A stretch of DNA of 64,000 nucleotides from the NCBI GenBank assembly GCA_013399305.1, contig VXAI01000013.1, positions 4,407,957 to 4,471,956 of the forward strand, given 5' to 3'. Shown here in pieces: positions 23,718-35,935 of the stretch. The stretch comes from Rostratula benghalensis (Eukaryota > Chordata > Aves > Charadriiformes > Rostratulidae). The notes under the pieces are model-generated. The model searched no databases. It was not told the DNA's origin and worked only from the letters and a program-made list of their open reading frames with translations. Made by a program: the position numbers and the translations under genes. How positions within the stretch are numbered: the stretch's first letter is position 1; each line of letters begins with the position of its first letter.

Positions 23718-26700
23718 ATTATTGTTGTAATTTAGTATTGCACTGCTTTGTGTGGCTGTCTCTGGAGATTGCCTCCTCTTCACAGATTTGTCCATACACC
23801 ACCTCAGTGACAGTCACCAGGCTGCTTTTTGAATTTGCTCAGGCAGCCAGGGTCTCACAAGTCCTGTGGTTCCACCAACAAGCTTTTGGTCTGCCATCCA
23901 GTCAGGCTGGTATGAAGCACAGTACGAATCTGTACTCAGGGGTGAGTACATTTCCTGGAATATTTTTTTTTTAAACCTAGAGCGATTCCTGACATGACAC
24001 TTATGCTACAGACCTTTGGACCTACTTATCGTGAGTTCTCTTGATGGACACGCATTTCTCTACTGACTAATTTCTGCAATATTTGTCCACTTACTCATTT
24101 CTGCTATAGAACTACTGACCTGATTCTTCTCATATTACTTTATTCTGGGATTTCTCTTTCTGGCCAACTCACAGTATCAGGGGATAACTGCTACTGTTTC
24201 AATGCAAAGACCTTTGTCTTAGCTCTTTAGGTGAGCAGAGATTCTTGTTGTGAAACCAATACCTTACCTGCCCCTACCTTAACTCTAGCTGTAAGACATG
24301 AGATACCTCAAAGCTCAAGACCCTAAAAGTCTATGATTCCTCTGGGGCCCATGTGGATATCTTTGGAACAGATTTATTTTACAAACCTGATTAATATTCC
24401 TTACTATCTGTTCGTAACACCCAAGATAATGAGAAGTTTCTCACAGGCTGCAGTAGTTGCGCTCTTGCTATATGACGCTGAAGATGTAAGCTTTTGTAGA
24501 GGGTATAGCAAAAAGGTATAAGATCTACTGGAATCCTGCAGGAGCATCGGCACAAGCCATTATCACCTCAGAGACCTTATCATGCCATCTATTAGAGTTG
24601 TCCCTAATCAGTCCTAGGGTTAGACTGGGTTGAGATTTTGCGGTCTACTCCAGGAGGGATCCTACAGGCATGGAGAAATAACATTTTGGAGAACAGGATC
24701 TTGGTGTAAAACAGGGACTGATCCAAGCTACAAGTGTCAATCTATTAATAGTATACAATGTTCTGCAAAACTAGCTGAAAATTGTAATGCAGGATGAATC
24801 CAGGAGGAGCTCATCTCCCTAGAACTTTTTTTCTGCATTGTTTTCCATATGTGTTTAGGTAATTATTTTAGGGATACAAAATAAAATTTCATCATGACAG
24901 AAACTGTGGCAGATGTCCCGATTCTGTGACTCAAACCTAGATAAATGTACTTGATCAATGCCTTTGGTTACTTCACCATTGTGTATCTTTATTTTTCCAG
25001 AACAAAAGATCTTAAGAAACTCACAAGCAAAGAGACAAAAGAATCAAAGGCATGATACCTAACAGTATAACTGAGGAAGGTAAACACTATCTGGTTTTTT
25101 ATGACCTTTGAGCACCCTCTGTATATTTTGTCATACATTATTATTTTAATAAATGATCTGATTATCTGAAAAGATAAATACAAACAGGTTACATTTTAAA
25201 CTAGTACAAAAATAGGAGGCATTATAGACATCAGAGAGGGTAAAGAAAAAAAACAAAACAGCAAACTAACACAGAGTGACAAGAGAGTTTTTAATTCTAA
25301 AATATCTGCAGGTAAACAACAGAAATTAATTCAACCTTTGAAAATGCAAGCTAATATGTCTGAGAAAAAAAAAAAACTTAGATACAAATATTCAGTAGAA
25401 GGCAATAGCATATTTGAAGACCAATAAAGCATAACATTCTTTAGGGAGACAGTGGACAGCAAAATAGATATCATCATGTAATCCAATATACTGAAAAATG
25501 ATGACCAGACTGTTTGAGGCTAGATTTACAAGTACAGAAAATGCCCTGTTTGTGTTTCAAAATATTTTATCTGTCATTCCTTGTCATTTTCAGGGGAAGG
25601 TGACTGTCTTGTTCCACACTGAGGTACCCAGACCTAATGTATAGCATGTAACCTGTTACGATATGTATTTCATAAAAGATGTTATAAAATATGGAATAAT
25701 ATGCAATTCTGTGATTTGATATAAAATAACAGACTAACAGCAATGAAAACTATACAGTGGAACATCAAATTATATATAAAAATATATTTTTATGCTACAT
25801 AATAACTCTTGTGACTTCTCAATCTGGAAAAGTGCTTGTTTAGTAGACTGGTTGTGCTGAAGTAATTTATCAATGAATTTTCTCAAAGTTCTCAAGAATT
25901 TTGCTGTATCATACTGTAAATTTAAACAATCTGTATTTAGTGAAACACCAAGCAATTTGAGGTGCTATGAATGTGAGGAAATGAACCTTGTCAGAAAAAA
26001 AAATGATATCTAGACATAATTCCTGTAGAAATTAGAATATAGCATAGTTAGGAAAACAACCATATGGAAAACTTGAGACCACCACTTTGTAAATAATTTA
26101 TATTTTGTTTCATTAGAATTTGAGTGATTTTGAGAGGGAAAAGTCCTAACCTGTGACCTTAAAGAAACTGAAAACCAGAATGGGAAAAAATGGTCCAAAC
26201 CTCGTTTCTATTAAGGCTGAGTAGATGTTTATAAAAGACAGTGATTACTACTGAATAGCTGTCACTCCAGAAAGTGAGATGCAGGCAAAAAAAGTTAGAC
26301 ATGTTTAAGCTGTTAGATATGAAAATACGCCTATGGGAATCTTTTTTAGAAATCCATTTTCACATTGATATGAAATTTTAGATTAATATCTAACACATTG
26401 GGTTTGCCTCTGTTTCACTGCAGATAGCATGTAATCCCAAGAGATGATTTAGCAGTGCTCAAAACACTGCTGAACTCACTAAGGAAGTATGATTAATGAG
26501 GGTGGTCTCTCCTTCCAGGGAGTGAGGGACCAACCCTGCCTTCACTCTGGCAGTAAGTGAATTGCAGCGACTCACAAGAGAGAGGTACATATTAGCCCCT
26601 GCAAAGAGATGCCAGACAGACGACTGGCCAATGGCACAGGTCCCTGAACCTCACCTGCCCTGCTTTCGGCTGTCTTTTCTACAACTGGTGAAACTTGTAA

Positions 26701-29451
26701 AGGCATAAAGTAAATCCCAAAGTGAAACAAAAAAGCACTAAATCTTTTGCTGAAAGGTACTAAATGCTGAATATCAAAGCATGGGTATGGTGTGCATTGT
26801 TGGCATGATTCAGCTCATTTAGTGCTAGACAACTGACAGATTACAGTTATTTAGTTTAGTAATGAAGTTTCTGCTAAAATCAATGATAGGAAACATAAAT
26901 GTTTAGAATAAGAGTCGTATAGTCTGAAAAAATATCTTAGAGAGGAGAAATGAATTGCACACTGAAGGAGCAAAATAAGATTAGAAAGCTAGTTTATGTT
27001 AGAAACCTAAACTTCAACAAGTCTAAGTTGAGGTAAATTATTCACATTCTAAGAATGTTCCCATACTAAATAGTATGTGCTCCAGAACATAGTGATTATA
27101 TATTTCATTTAAATGTAAGTTTTAATATGTATCCATCCCTTTTGACGCGAACAACAAACTCCAGAGAAAAAAGCAGAAATTACTTTTTAATAGACACAGG
27201 TGGAATAGCACAATAAAGTGAATTCTCTTAAGTTTAATAAGGGACGTGCCACATACTGAAAATACGCATTTTCACAAAAGTAGATATGTTTTTGCTAGAA
27301 AGTCAGGTACTTTCAAGTTGTATAGCAAAACTTGATGAGTTAAATTCGGTATGAAAAGTCCCTTAAGCCCATTTCTATTGACTCCTAATGAGATATTATA
27401 ACAATGGGGAGAAGAGGGGAGGCAAAGGAAAAAGAAGCTATTCTGGCAAGAAAGACAATGTCAGAAGGGCTCCTAATATCAGTTCAGAAAAATGGAACAC
27501 AATGCTTACATGACTAACCATACAACAATGTGTATCCAGTTGAGTGACCTGGAAAGAGGGTTTAATTATTTGCTAAACTGCATCAGACTGAGATAGACAA
27601 AACAGTCAGATACGCCTTATAAGAAAATACAACAGCATAAACTTTACAAAGGCAATACAAAATTACCTATCTGTAAAAAGAAGCTTAGTGCTGACCATGC
27701 TGGCTCTGATCCTGAAAAGCATGTAAGCATGTAATTGATTTTAAACACGCAGATCTCTGTTCTTGTTTAACATGGCTTGAGACTTAAGCTCATGTCATTC
27801 AATACTTCATGTAATCAAGATCTTAAGTAATATTTTTCAGTAAATGACAGTAAAGACAATGTATGGGTTTTGTTTACTTTAAAACAAATAGTTTTGGCAA
27901 TGAATCAAACAGCATTATTATGAGACTTTCATTAAACGTAATCGCTTTCATATCACATCCAAAGAACTTTAGGGAAGTGTCAAACTAGCATTTGGGTTAT
28001 TTAAGTTAAAACTGCATGACAACTGAAGGTTCTCAGGTTGTCAAAGCATATTTTGTTTAGTAAATCATTAAAAAAAATACTGATGCCAAGGGGAAGCGTC
28101 TTTAAAATATCTCATCTTTCCTTTTTGTGAATAATTTGGTAAATGTCAGCTGAAATTATGATATATTTGAATTTGCATTTGTTAACCTAGGCATGGCTTT
28201 TGAAACCTTTTTTCTCCCCATGGGCATATGATATACATCCAAAGGCATCTTATGATCTATCATGGGTTCAGCAAATCCTGCTTAAAAGAGTTATAGTTAA
28301 AAAAAGTTTCAGTTTCATACTTACCTGCAAATGTTGTTTTTTACTTCTCAGAGGGAGTGCAGGTGGGATAATCTCTCTTCAACAATGTCAAAATTATCTT
28401 CTGACATAGGTCATTGCAAAAAAAAGAAGAAAGAAAAAACCATCATGTTTTAAAAGGTTACACTCTTGAGTGTTGAGTGTATGTATATATGTATGCACGT
28501 GTGCATCTACTGATTTTCTTTTTTTCTGTCTTTTTTTTTTCACTGCCTCCAGTTTTCAGTCCAGAATATGAAATGCTGTATCAGGTGTTTTTATCGGAAG
28601 AGTGAGCACACATACTTAGAAGTCTGTAAGTTTTTAGAAACAACAAAACAACATACTTACAAGAGAAAAACAAAATAGATGAAATTGTCAGAAAATGTTA
28701 TGGCTTTTATTTTTTTATGATAGAAACAGTTTTCAAAAAAACCCCAAACTTTTACTGAGATTGACAACTGTCTTTCTCCTTGTGGAAAAATGGTTAATAA
28801 AGGAGATTGTTACTTGCTTTTGAAGAATGCTTAGGCATATTTAATGAGAAACTAGACATACTTCAATCAAAAGGTCTATTCAAAGGTATGTGGTCAATAA
28901 CAAACACCCTGAGATTAAGTAATGCAGTTTCAGAACATTCTGAATCTTTAATGTGTTGCAGTTCTTATTCATTCTACTATTTAAGATATCATGAAAACCA
29001 TATGCAATTTCATAAGATACTTATGATTACTTGCAAAGCATACATTGCTACAGAATTAGCAAATAGGTATTGCTATGAAGCCAAATTTCAAACCATTTAG
29101 CAGATAGACTTGCTGAACTCTGCTGTCTTTACATACAAGAATTTTAATCAGATACCTCTGTCAGATTCCCCTGTGCTTTTTTGCCATCACAGGGAGATGG
29201 ACATAAATGATTAACTGTTTCATCCTAACCCTCATATTCAGATGATCTGGGTGAGAAAGCAAATATTTTCTTTAATTTAAAAATCAGTCCATTTCAGTCC
29301 CCTTATTCTTTCCTTGATTAGTGATATCTCTCATTCCTTGGTCTGTGAGGAAGTAAGATTTCATTTATTACTTTATTCCTATGTGCAAAAAAGAGGAAAC
29401 TTTGCACACTAAAGAGGAACCTTCCTTCTTTATCTTCTAGTGGGTTTAAAT
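23718..29451. other. Noncoding DNA, no recognised repeat
   Basis: About 5.7 kb of mostly AT-rich sequence. A slightly GC-richer patch at about 26440-26690 holds an exon-like segment (26519-26552). No protein family is recognised in the short frames. Confidence 0.55.
26519..26552 (+). other. Exon-like segment with good splice signals (34 nt)
   Basis: A pyrimidine-rich acceptor (TCTCTCCTTCCAG, ending 26518) precedes 34 nt that are followed by a near-consensus donor (GTAAGT at 26553). The intervening bases are richer in G and C than the surroundings. Nothing identifies a transcript or protein, and good splice signals do occur by chance, so this is a candidate only. Confidence 0.15.
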
Positions 29452-29730
29452 AATAGAATCATAGAATGGTTAGAGATGGAAGGGACCTTAAAAATCACCA
29501 AGTTCCAACCCTTCTGCCATGGTCAGGGACATCTCCCACTAAAGCAGGTTACTCAAAGCCCCATCCAGCCTGGTCTTGAATGCTTCCAGGAATAAGCCAT
29601 TCACAACTTCTCTGGGCAACCTGTGTTTCACCACACTCAGAGTAAAGAATTTCTTCTTGATATCTAATCTAAATCTCCTCTCTTTCAGTTTATAACCATT
29701 AGCTCTCATCACTGTACTTCCTGATAAAGA
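29452..29730 (-). mobile_element. CR1 3'-end fragment (about 280 bp)
   Basis: It begins with the inverted tail AATAGAATCATAGAATGG and continues with GGAAGGGACCTTAAAAATCA. The minus strand encodes the CR1 ORF2 end: RRFRLDIKKKFF, then LPREVV and AFKTRLDGALSNLL, in one frame at 29539-29733. Compared with other copies a few residues are missing between VVKH and RLPREVV (the HWN part), indicating a small in-frame deletion. Confidence 0.95.
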
Positions 29731-32700
29731 CATAAATCAACAATTTTGAAGACCCGATAGGATTCATATAACCTTGGAGACAATTTGTCCTCATTATCAC
29801 ATAAAAAAATACATCTCTCACTTCAGTTATTCTTACATGCTGTCATTGAGTTCAGTTACATGTGTTCATCTCATTACAATTTGATCAGTTTTCTCAAAAA
29901 ATTACTCTTCAAGACATGGCTGCAAGAAATACTTCTTACGCACTACTTGTTCTTGCAAGAAATATCTAAAATGGGTGTCATAGGCTCATTCAACCCTTAA
30001 AAATATGAGGTCAAAGAAAGTGGACTGCAGCTTTTAACTCCATACACCGTCACTGATGTGCTTAGAAAGTTCTGGGCAAAAAGCAGAACTGGATATGTTT
30101 CGTGTAATGGACGTTAGTCTGTATCATATGTCTGGGCATGACCACCCAGATCCTACTTTCAGCAGCAGCATCTTGCAGTTACATTACGTTATACGCGATG
30201 TTAAATTGCAACCCCCAGCTAAGCTTTCAGAGTCCCTTCAAGCAGGCAATGAAGACTATGAAAAATGAGAGAACGAACTGCTGCTCAGCTGCTGCCAACT
30301 CAGGTCCTCAGGCAGCCATTTGGGGAGCTCACTCAGGAAACTTCTTCTGGGTAAAAAATACCATGATTTAAAAATAATAATAATAAAAATTCTGTTTTTT
30401 ACTTAGTTCCTACACCTAGTTCACCACAGTACCACATTAATTCCTGCATCAAGTTAAGGAGGGGGAAATCCATAGCTCAGAAATATCAACAGGGAGAAGT
30501 ACACGTTGTCTTGGAACAGCTCATTCAGCTTTTAATATTACAGCATTATATTAGACTTTATTTGAATAGCACTAATGAAACTATTGAGAACAACCCATAC
30601 TAATATCAGTTCAAGCAACCAAAAAAGGTCTCAAAATAATACTCTTTGCTGAAAATAACTATTCCATAATGAAGAATGTTAGTTTATAAATAGAAAAGAA
30701 TGGTTCTGTTATCATAGAGAAATTGGTCTTTATTTTAGACAGTAACTAATACCAGACAGGACAATTCTTAAAATTTTTAACCTCTAATCCAATTCCCAAG
30801 GACTTAATCTCTCTTTAATATTACATAGACCTGCTCAGAGAATGAAAGATGGTTATCTTGCCCTCTCTTCCTGAAAGCTACTATGTCTTTAGGAAAACAA
30901 CAGTCTATGAGGCAAGCTTGATACATTTTGAAAAGATCTGTTCACAGAGGATTTGACAACACAATTCATGTTTTTTCATGTTTTTCTCTTTATCTCCCCT
31001 TCATATACAATTTTTTATTTTTTTTGACAGGGGCAGTGTCCTTATTTAACAGATTTTTTAAAAAATATTCTGGTGCTCATATGAATGAAATATTCTAAAA
31101 ATACATTTAAAAGATAATCAGTGTGATAATTAGTGTTCAAGAAATACCCTGTGACACAGGCTGAACAAATACAGTTAATAATTGTACACTCAGAAATGGA
31201 GGCAGAATTGAAATCTTAACATATTTTATTTTTATGTTTCCTGTCAGAATTGAGACCTTGAGTGGCTTGTGGGGTTTTTTTTAAACCCATCTGAGATGTT
31301 TAGATGTCCCAGAATCCCTGTGACCGGCTTCATGAGTTTCATCTTCGGGTTTCCTTTTGATCTTTGGGTTTCCTCCTAGCTAACATCTGTTTGTCGAGAA
31401 TTTCCCTTAAATACTGAGGACAAAAACCAAAATTTTCTTTAAAGATTCCTCCTTTATCTCTTTTCCTTAGGCCTTCTGCTAACACAGATTAAAAGCAGTA
31501 ATGTAATTTATGATTTTCTACAGACACATTGGGAGGAAGACTGTAATAGGATATTAATGTTTTCCTCATATGCAAATGCAGTGAAATGAGAAGGTTGATT
31601 TGCTTTCTTTATTCCCTTTTTTTTTCCAATGTACACTGTAGGAGGAAAGCTATTTGATACTATAGTTTTCTATGATTCAGAGCTATGACTCACCTGGAAC
31701 TGAACTCTTAAAAAAGCTTCTTATTCATGCAACTGTTGTTGTTTATATACCTAGTGAAATCTCTAGATTTGAAGTACACATGAAAAAGAAAAGCTTTAGG
31801 GTGAACCCAAGGGATTTTTTTATTTTACTTATATCTTTATCTTTGTTTCAGAACAAAAAAAGTAGTACTTATTTTATTTTTCACTTATGCTACCATTTTC
31901 CTTAACAGCCATTGCTGCAGCAGGATGCTAAAACAGCTAATGTTGAAGAAACAGAAAGCACATAATGTATTAACACATAAAAAACCATAACATGTCGCAA
32001 TTAGAAAAAGACCAGGCAATAAAAACCTTTTTTGTTGCCTCTTTCTGTAAATGTATGTGCAGTATACTTTTTCTTCCTCAGGAATAGCTTGTCACTAATC
32101 TTAATTACATTCCTTAAAAAGACTGTTATGGAAAAGCAGAGTGTATTAAATGAAGCAGACTATCACATTCTTTCATAGGAACAAAGAAGGATTATCCACA
32201 GTTCATCAAAATGTTCTCCTCTGTACCATATTATGTTGTAATGATTAAAATAAATTTCAGTATGTGCTTGATAGAACATTAGAGGTCATGTTAAGGGTAA
32301 TAGTAGGAAAAAGATTCTGATAGCCAGATTAAGAGGGAGCACAATCTCATAGATCAGGCACTAAAATAAGACCTAGAAGAATTGCTTCCATATACCTTTA
32401 CTCTTTTGTGTAAAGCTGGGTTCAAAAGCAAAATCATCTCCATGACCTTTTCTACTTTTCGTGTCTTCTTTGCTGCAAAATCTATTTGCATCTAAAATCT
32501 CAGCAAGGACTGAGTAAGCATCAGACATTAAATTTACAATTACTCATAGTTTTAATTATAAAATACTGAATTACTAGGTGGCCTTTCCCTTTACTATTGT
32601 CCGTTATGTGTGCTGCATGAATGTGAACTACTTTTATATTTTTCCCTTCAGCAGGTCTTTAATAAATTCTCATTCAGATTAACTATATAGGTCACAGGAT

Positions 32701-33507
32701 AGCTAAAAGCTGGACTTCACTTCTTAAAACTAAATTAATGAAAAATCTGTCTAAATTCTTTCATAATTTGAGCATAGGGGAAGCTGAGGTCCCTATTCTA
32801 CTGTAGTTATACATCAGAGGAGAGAGAAACTTCCCTCTGTGGTTGAACTCCATTGAGGAGAGCTCTTTTCCTAACCCTGCTTCTGCTGACTTTGGGACAG
32901 AAAAAGGGGAACAGGATGGAGGAGGACTGGAAGGTGTCAGTTCAGATATAGGACTTGAGGAAGATACAGGGGTGACAGAGGTTTCTTTTCTTCTTTCCTT
33001 CCTACAGCTCACTCCGTGCAGTTCCCCTGTCCTCAGTTGTCCCAGGACATACAGGAGAAGTTAGAAATTCTGGGAACTGTAGCTAATGCAATATGTGTGA
33101 AAATGCTGTGATTTACCTGTGCCTTGACAGCAGCACTGGCTGATAGACAACATTGGGATTTGAGCATTATGGTCTGTACAGAGGTTGCAACAAGATCTAA
33201 AAACAATACTGAAGGCAGAATACATACAATGAGGTTCTTAAAAAGCACCATATTTGTTGATGTCTCTGTGAAACTTCAGCCTTCCTTTTTTTTTTCTCCA
33301 GTTAGAAACAAACATACAGAAGCCATGCACTCTGACTTCACACAGTCTCCAGAATTTTTCCCTCTGAGAAATGGCCAAACTAATGCAGAAGTTGTTCACT
33401 TTGTTCTATAAGGTACACAAACTGTTAATGGATTATATCGTTGATATTTTTATCAACAACATGGATCTGATAAAAAGTAAAAGCACTTCCATTTTCTTTG
33501 GCCACAG
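29731..33507. other. Noncoding DNA, no recognised repeat
   Basis: AT-rich sequence. The region 32840-33400 is somewhat GC-richer, with overlapping frames on both strands (32843-33064 plus, 32761-33012 minus, 33124-33411 plus). None has a recognisable domain and no splice structure links them. Confidence 0.55.
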
Positions 33508-33812
33508 TCACAGAATCACAGAATCACAGCATGATATGGGGTTGGAAGGAACCTCAGGAGATCATCTAGTCAAAACCTCCTGCCAAAGCAGGTCCTCCTA
33601 CAGCACATTGCACAGGAACTTGACCAGGCAGGTTTTAATGTCTCCAGAGACTGAGACTCAACCACTTCTCTGGGCAGCCTGTTTCAGTGTTCTGCCACCC
33701 TCAAAGTGAAAAAGTTTTTCCTCACTTTGAGACGGAATTTGCTGTGTTCTAGCTTGTGTCCATTGCCCCTTTTCCTGTCACTGGACACCACTGAGAAGAG
33801 TCTGACTAGCAT
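33508..33812 (-). mobile_element. CR1 3'-end fragment (about 300 bp)
   Basis: The inverted tail TCACAGAATCACAGAATCAC is followed by GGGGTTGGAAGGAACCTCAG and a degraded ORF2 C-terminal region (the complement of CTCTGGGCAGCCTGTTTCAG). The TCACAGAA-type tail differs from the TCATAGAA tails of most copies here, implying a different CR1 subfamily. Confidence 0.93.
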
Positions 33813-33924
33813 ATAATTGTGACATATTGTAATCATGTGGTATGTGAGGTTTGGGAGATATTCAGGACAGTAAAATCACCTAGTAGAGAAGGTACAGTAG
33901 AGAAGCGATGAACAGCCTAAGACA

Positions 33925-34525
33925 ACAAAGGAAACCTTGTAGGTGGTGTTTCCTATAGACTGCCTGATCAAGGGGAGGCTGTTGACAAGGCATTCTCACT
34001 TCAGCTATTAGAAGGTTTATGTTTGCAGGACCTGATCATGCTAGGGGACTTCAGCAGCTCAGCAAACTGTAAGCAGCACAGGAGACTCTTGGATTGCATT
34101 GAGGATAATTTCTTAATCTAGGTGACAGCTCAATCAGAGCAGAGACAGTACTACACCTGTTGGTCACCAACAGAGACCAAGGAATTAGAGGTGAAGACTG
34201 GTGGCAACCTGGGCTGCAGTGATTATACTCTGGTGGAATTCACAATCTTGAGGGATATGGGCCAGATGAACAGTAAAGTCAAGAGCCTAAATTTTAGGAG
34301 ATAAATGGAACTTTGGAGAAACTGGCAACCAACATGGACAAGGTTGTTACTCAACTATTTTTTTTGCCTCAATGTTAATCACTCTTCCCACATCTCCAAA
34401 TCACTGGAACCTCAAGCCAGGGTCTGAGGAATTGTGGTCCCTCCCATCCTAAGAGAATATTAAGTCTGAGACCATCTGATAAACCTGAACATACATAAAT
34501 TCTTGTGACCTAACAAGATGCATTT
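33925..34525 (+). pseudogene. Internal CR1 ORF2 fragment (end of endonuclease and linker)
   Basis: In one plus-strand frame the sequence reads YRLPDQGEAVDKAFSLQL and then IMLGDFSSSANC, the GDFN-type motif of apurinic-like endonucleases. After a stop and a shift come LGCSDYTLVEFTILRDMG and LNFRR (about 34200-34300). Similarity to the endonuclease-reverse transcriptase linker continues to about 34525, including DNA corresponding to a NLNIHKS-type segment. The SD(H/Y) pair is the catalytic C-terminal motif of the family, here with Y in place of H. No reverse transcriptase or CR1 3' end follows, which is unusual. The reading frame is broken, so no activity is expected. Confidence 0.85.
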
Positions 34526-35909
34526 CTTCCTAAATTTCAGAAGGAAAAAAAAAAGGGCATTTCAAAAGATTATTTAGCATAGAAACCATAGCAAAACCTA
34601 ACCTCATAAGACATTGAATAAACTAAAGAAATCTTTAAAACAGTGTTTATCATAAATATAACCATTAATAATATTTCCATTCTTTTCACTTTTTTAATAA
34701 GTACTTTCAGGATTAAGGGAAGCATAAAGCTGCAGTCCTGTCAGGAACTTCATTGGACCATAGTAGAAAAATTAAACTTGAACAGGCAACAGAATTGGAC
34801 CAGATTAAATTTTCTTTTTATAGGGATTTGAGTGACAAAGTCTTTTCTCAGAAGATTTAAAAATCTTTCATCTTCTACATCGAAACAAAACAAAGATCTT
34901 ATGATGCTTAACACCCGTTTCACCCCATATCTGCAGTTATTCTATGCAATTCAGCTGAACATCATAATGTTTTATTTATCTCTTTTTTGTCTTTTGAGTC
35001 ATTTCCCATGATCTACTTCCTTAAAAACTGTAGATTCAGGGCTATTTATCCCTGATTATTCATAATTGTTCTTAATGACATGACCACACATTTATTAAGT
35101 CACTGTGAACTCCATATGTATGAAAATTCTAAATATTGTGGATGAAAAAAAATCTTAGTCCATTTCTCAAGTGGCAAGTGAATTGTTTTCTGAAATTGCT
35201 ACAAATTGAAATCTATTTTTCCATAGAATAAGTGGAACTTAGACCATTAATTTTCTCTAAAATTCTAAAAATATCATGAGCAACTTCACAGTGGATTTGA
35301 CATTATTAATAGAATTTATAGCATTTTATTTCTAACATTTTTAATTTAATTTTGTTTTGATCTGTTTCTACCTTGAGTCTTTAAATGCTATCTCAGAAGT
35401 AAATACTGGCAAGCATTTTAAAAGCAATAGTATTTTATGTCTTAGTTTAATATTAAAACTCTGTTCTCAAATTAATCTTTTATTGCTCTAACACTATGCA
35501 TCTTCTAAATATTGAAGTATGGAGAGCTGAACAAATCCCAACATATTATGCTATAATTTAACCAGCACAGTGAAAAAAAAAAAAAAGAAACAGAAGAAAA
35601 TAAATGCTTTACATTTCTATTATAAATATTTATTTCACTGTCTCTGAGTTGCTACTTGCATCTTCTTCTCTAATATCACATATCTTCAAGATTGTTAGTA
35701 TATTTACTATTACTTAGTGGGAAAAATGAGATTACCCTGGAATCAAAATGTCTCTCTACTGATGTTGTTCTGATGTTGGACATTTACTTTTTATATTGTA
35801 CAATAATTTAATGACAGCTGATAAAGATTGCAAAACAATTGAGATGCTTTTGCATGTAAGGTAAAGAAGAATTCGTAATTCTATGCATTCTCCTTTCTGC
35901 CTCCTACAG

Positions 35910-35935
35910 GATATTAACATAATGATGCAGCTGCG
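35910..35935 (+). other. Exon-like segment with strong acceptor (26 nt)
   Basis: A long pyrimidine tract (TTCTCCTTTCTGCCTCCTACAG, ending 35909) makes one of the strongest acceptor-like sites in the window. A GTAACA at 35936 could serve as a weak donor. The enclosed 26 nt contain ATG codons but no recognisable coding content. It could equally be part of a conserved noncoding element. Confidence 0.12.

Noticed and set aside
32761..33411. Cluster of overlapping frames on both strands in a mildly GC-richer patch
   Set aside because: None resembles a known protein, the frames conflict with each other, and no consistent splice structure joins them.
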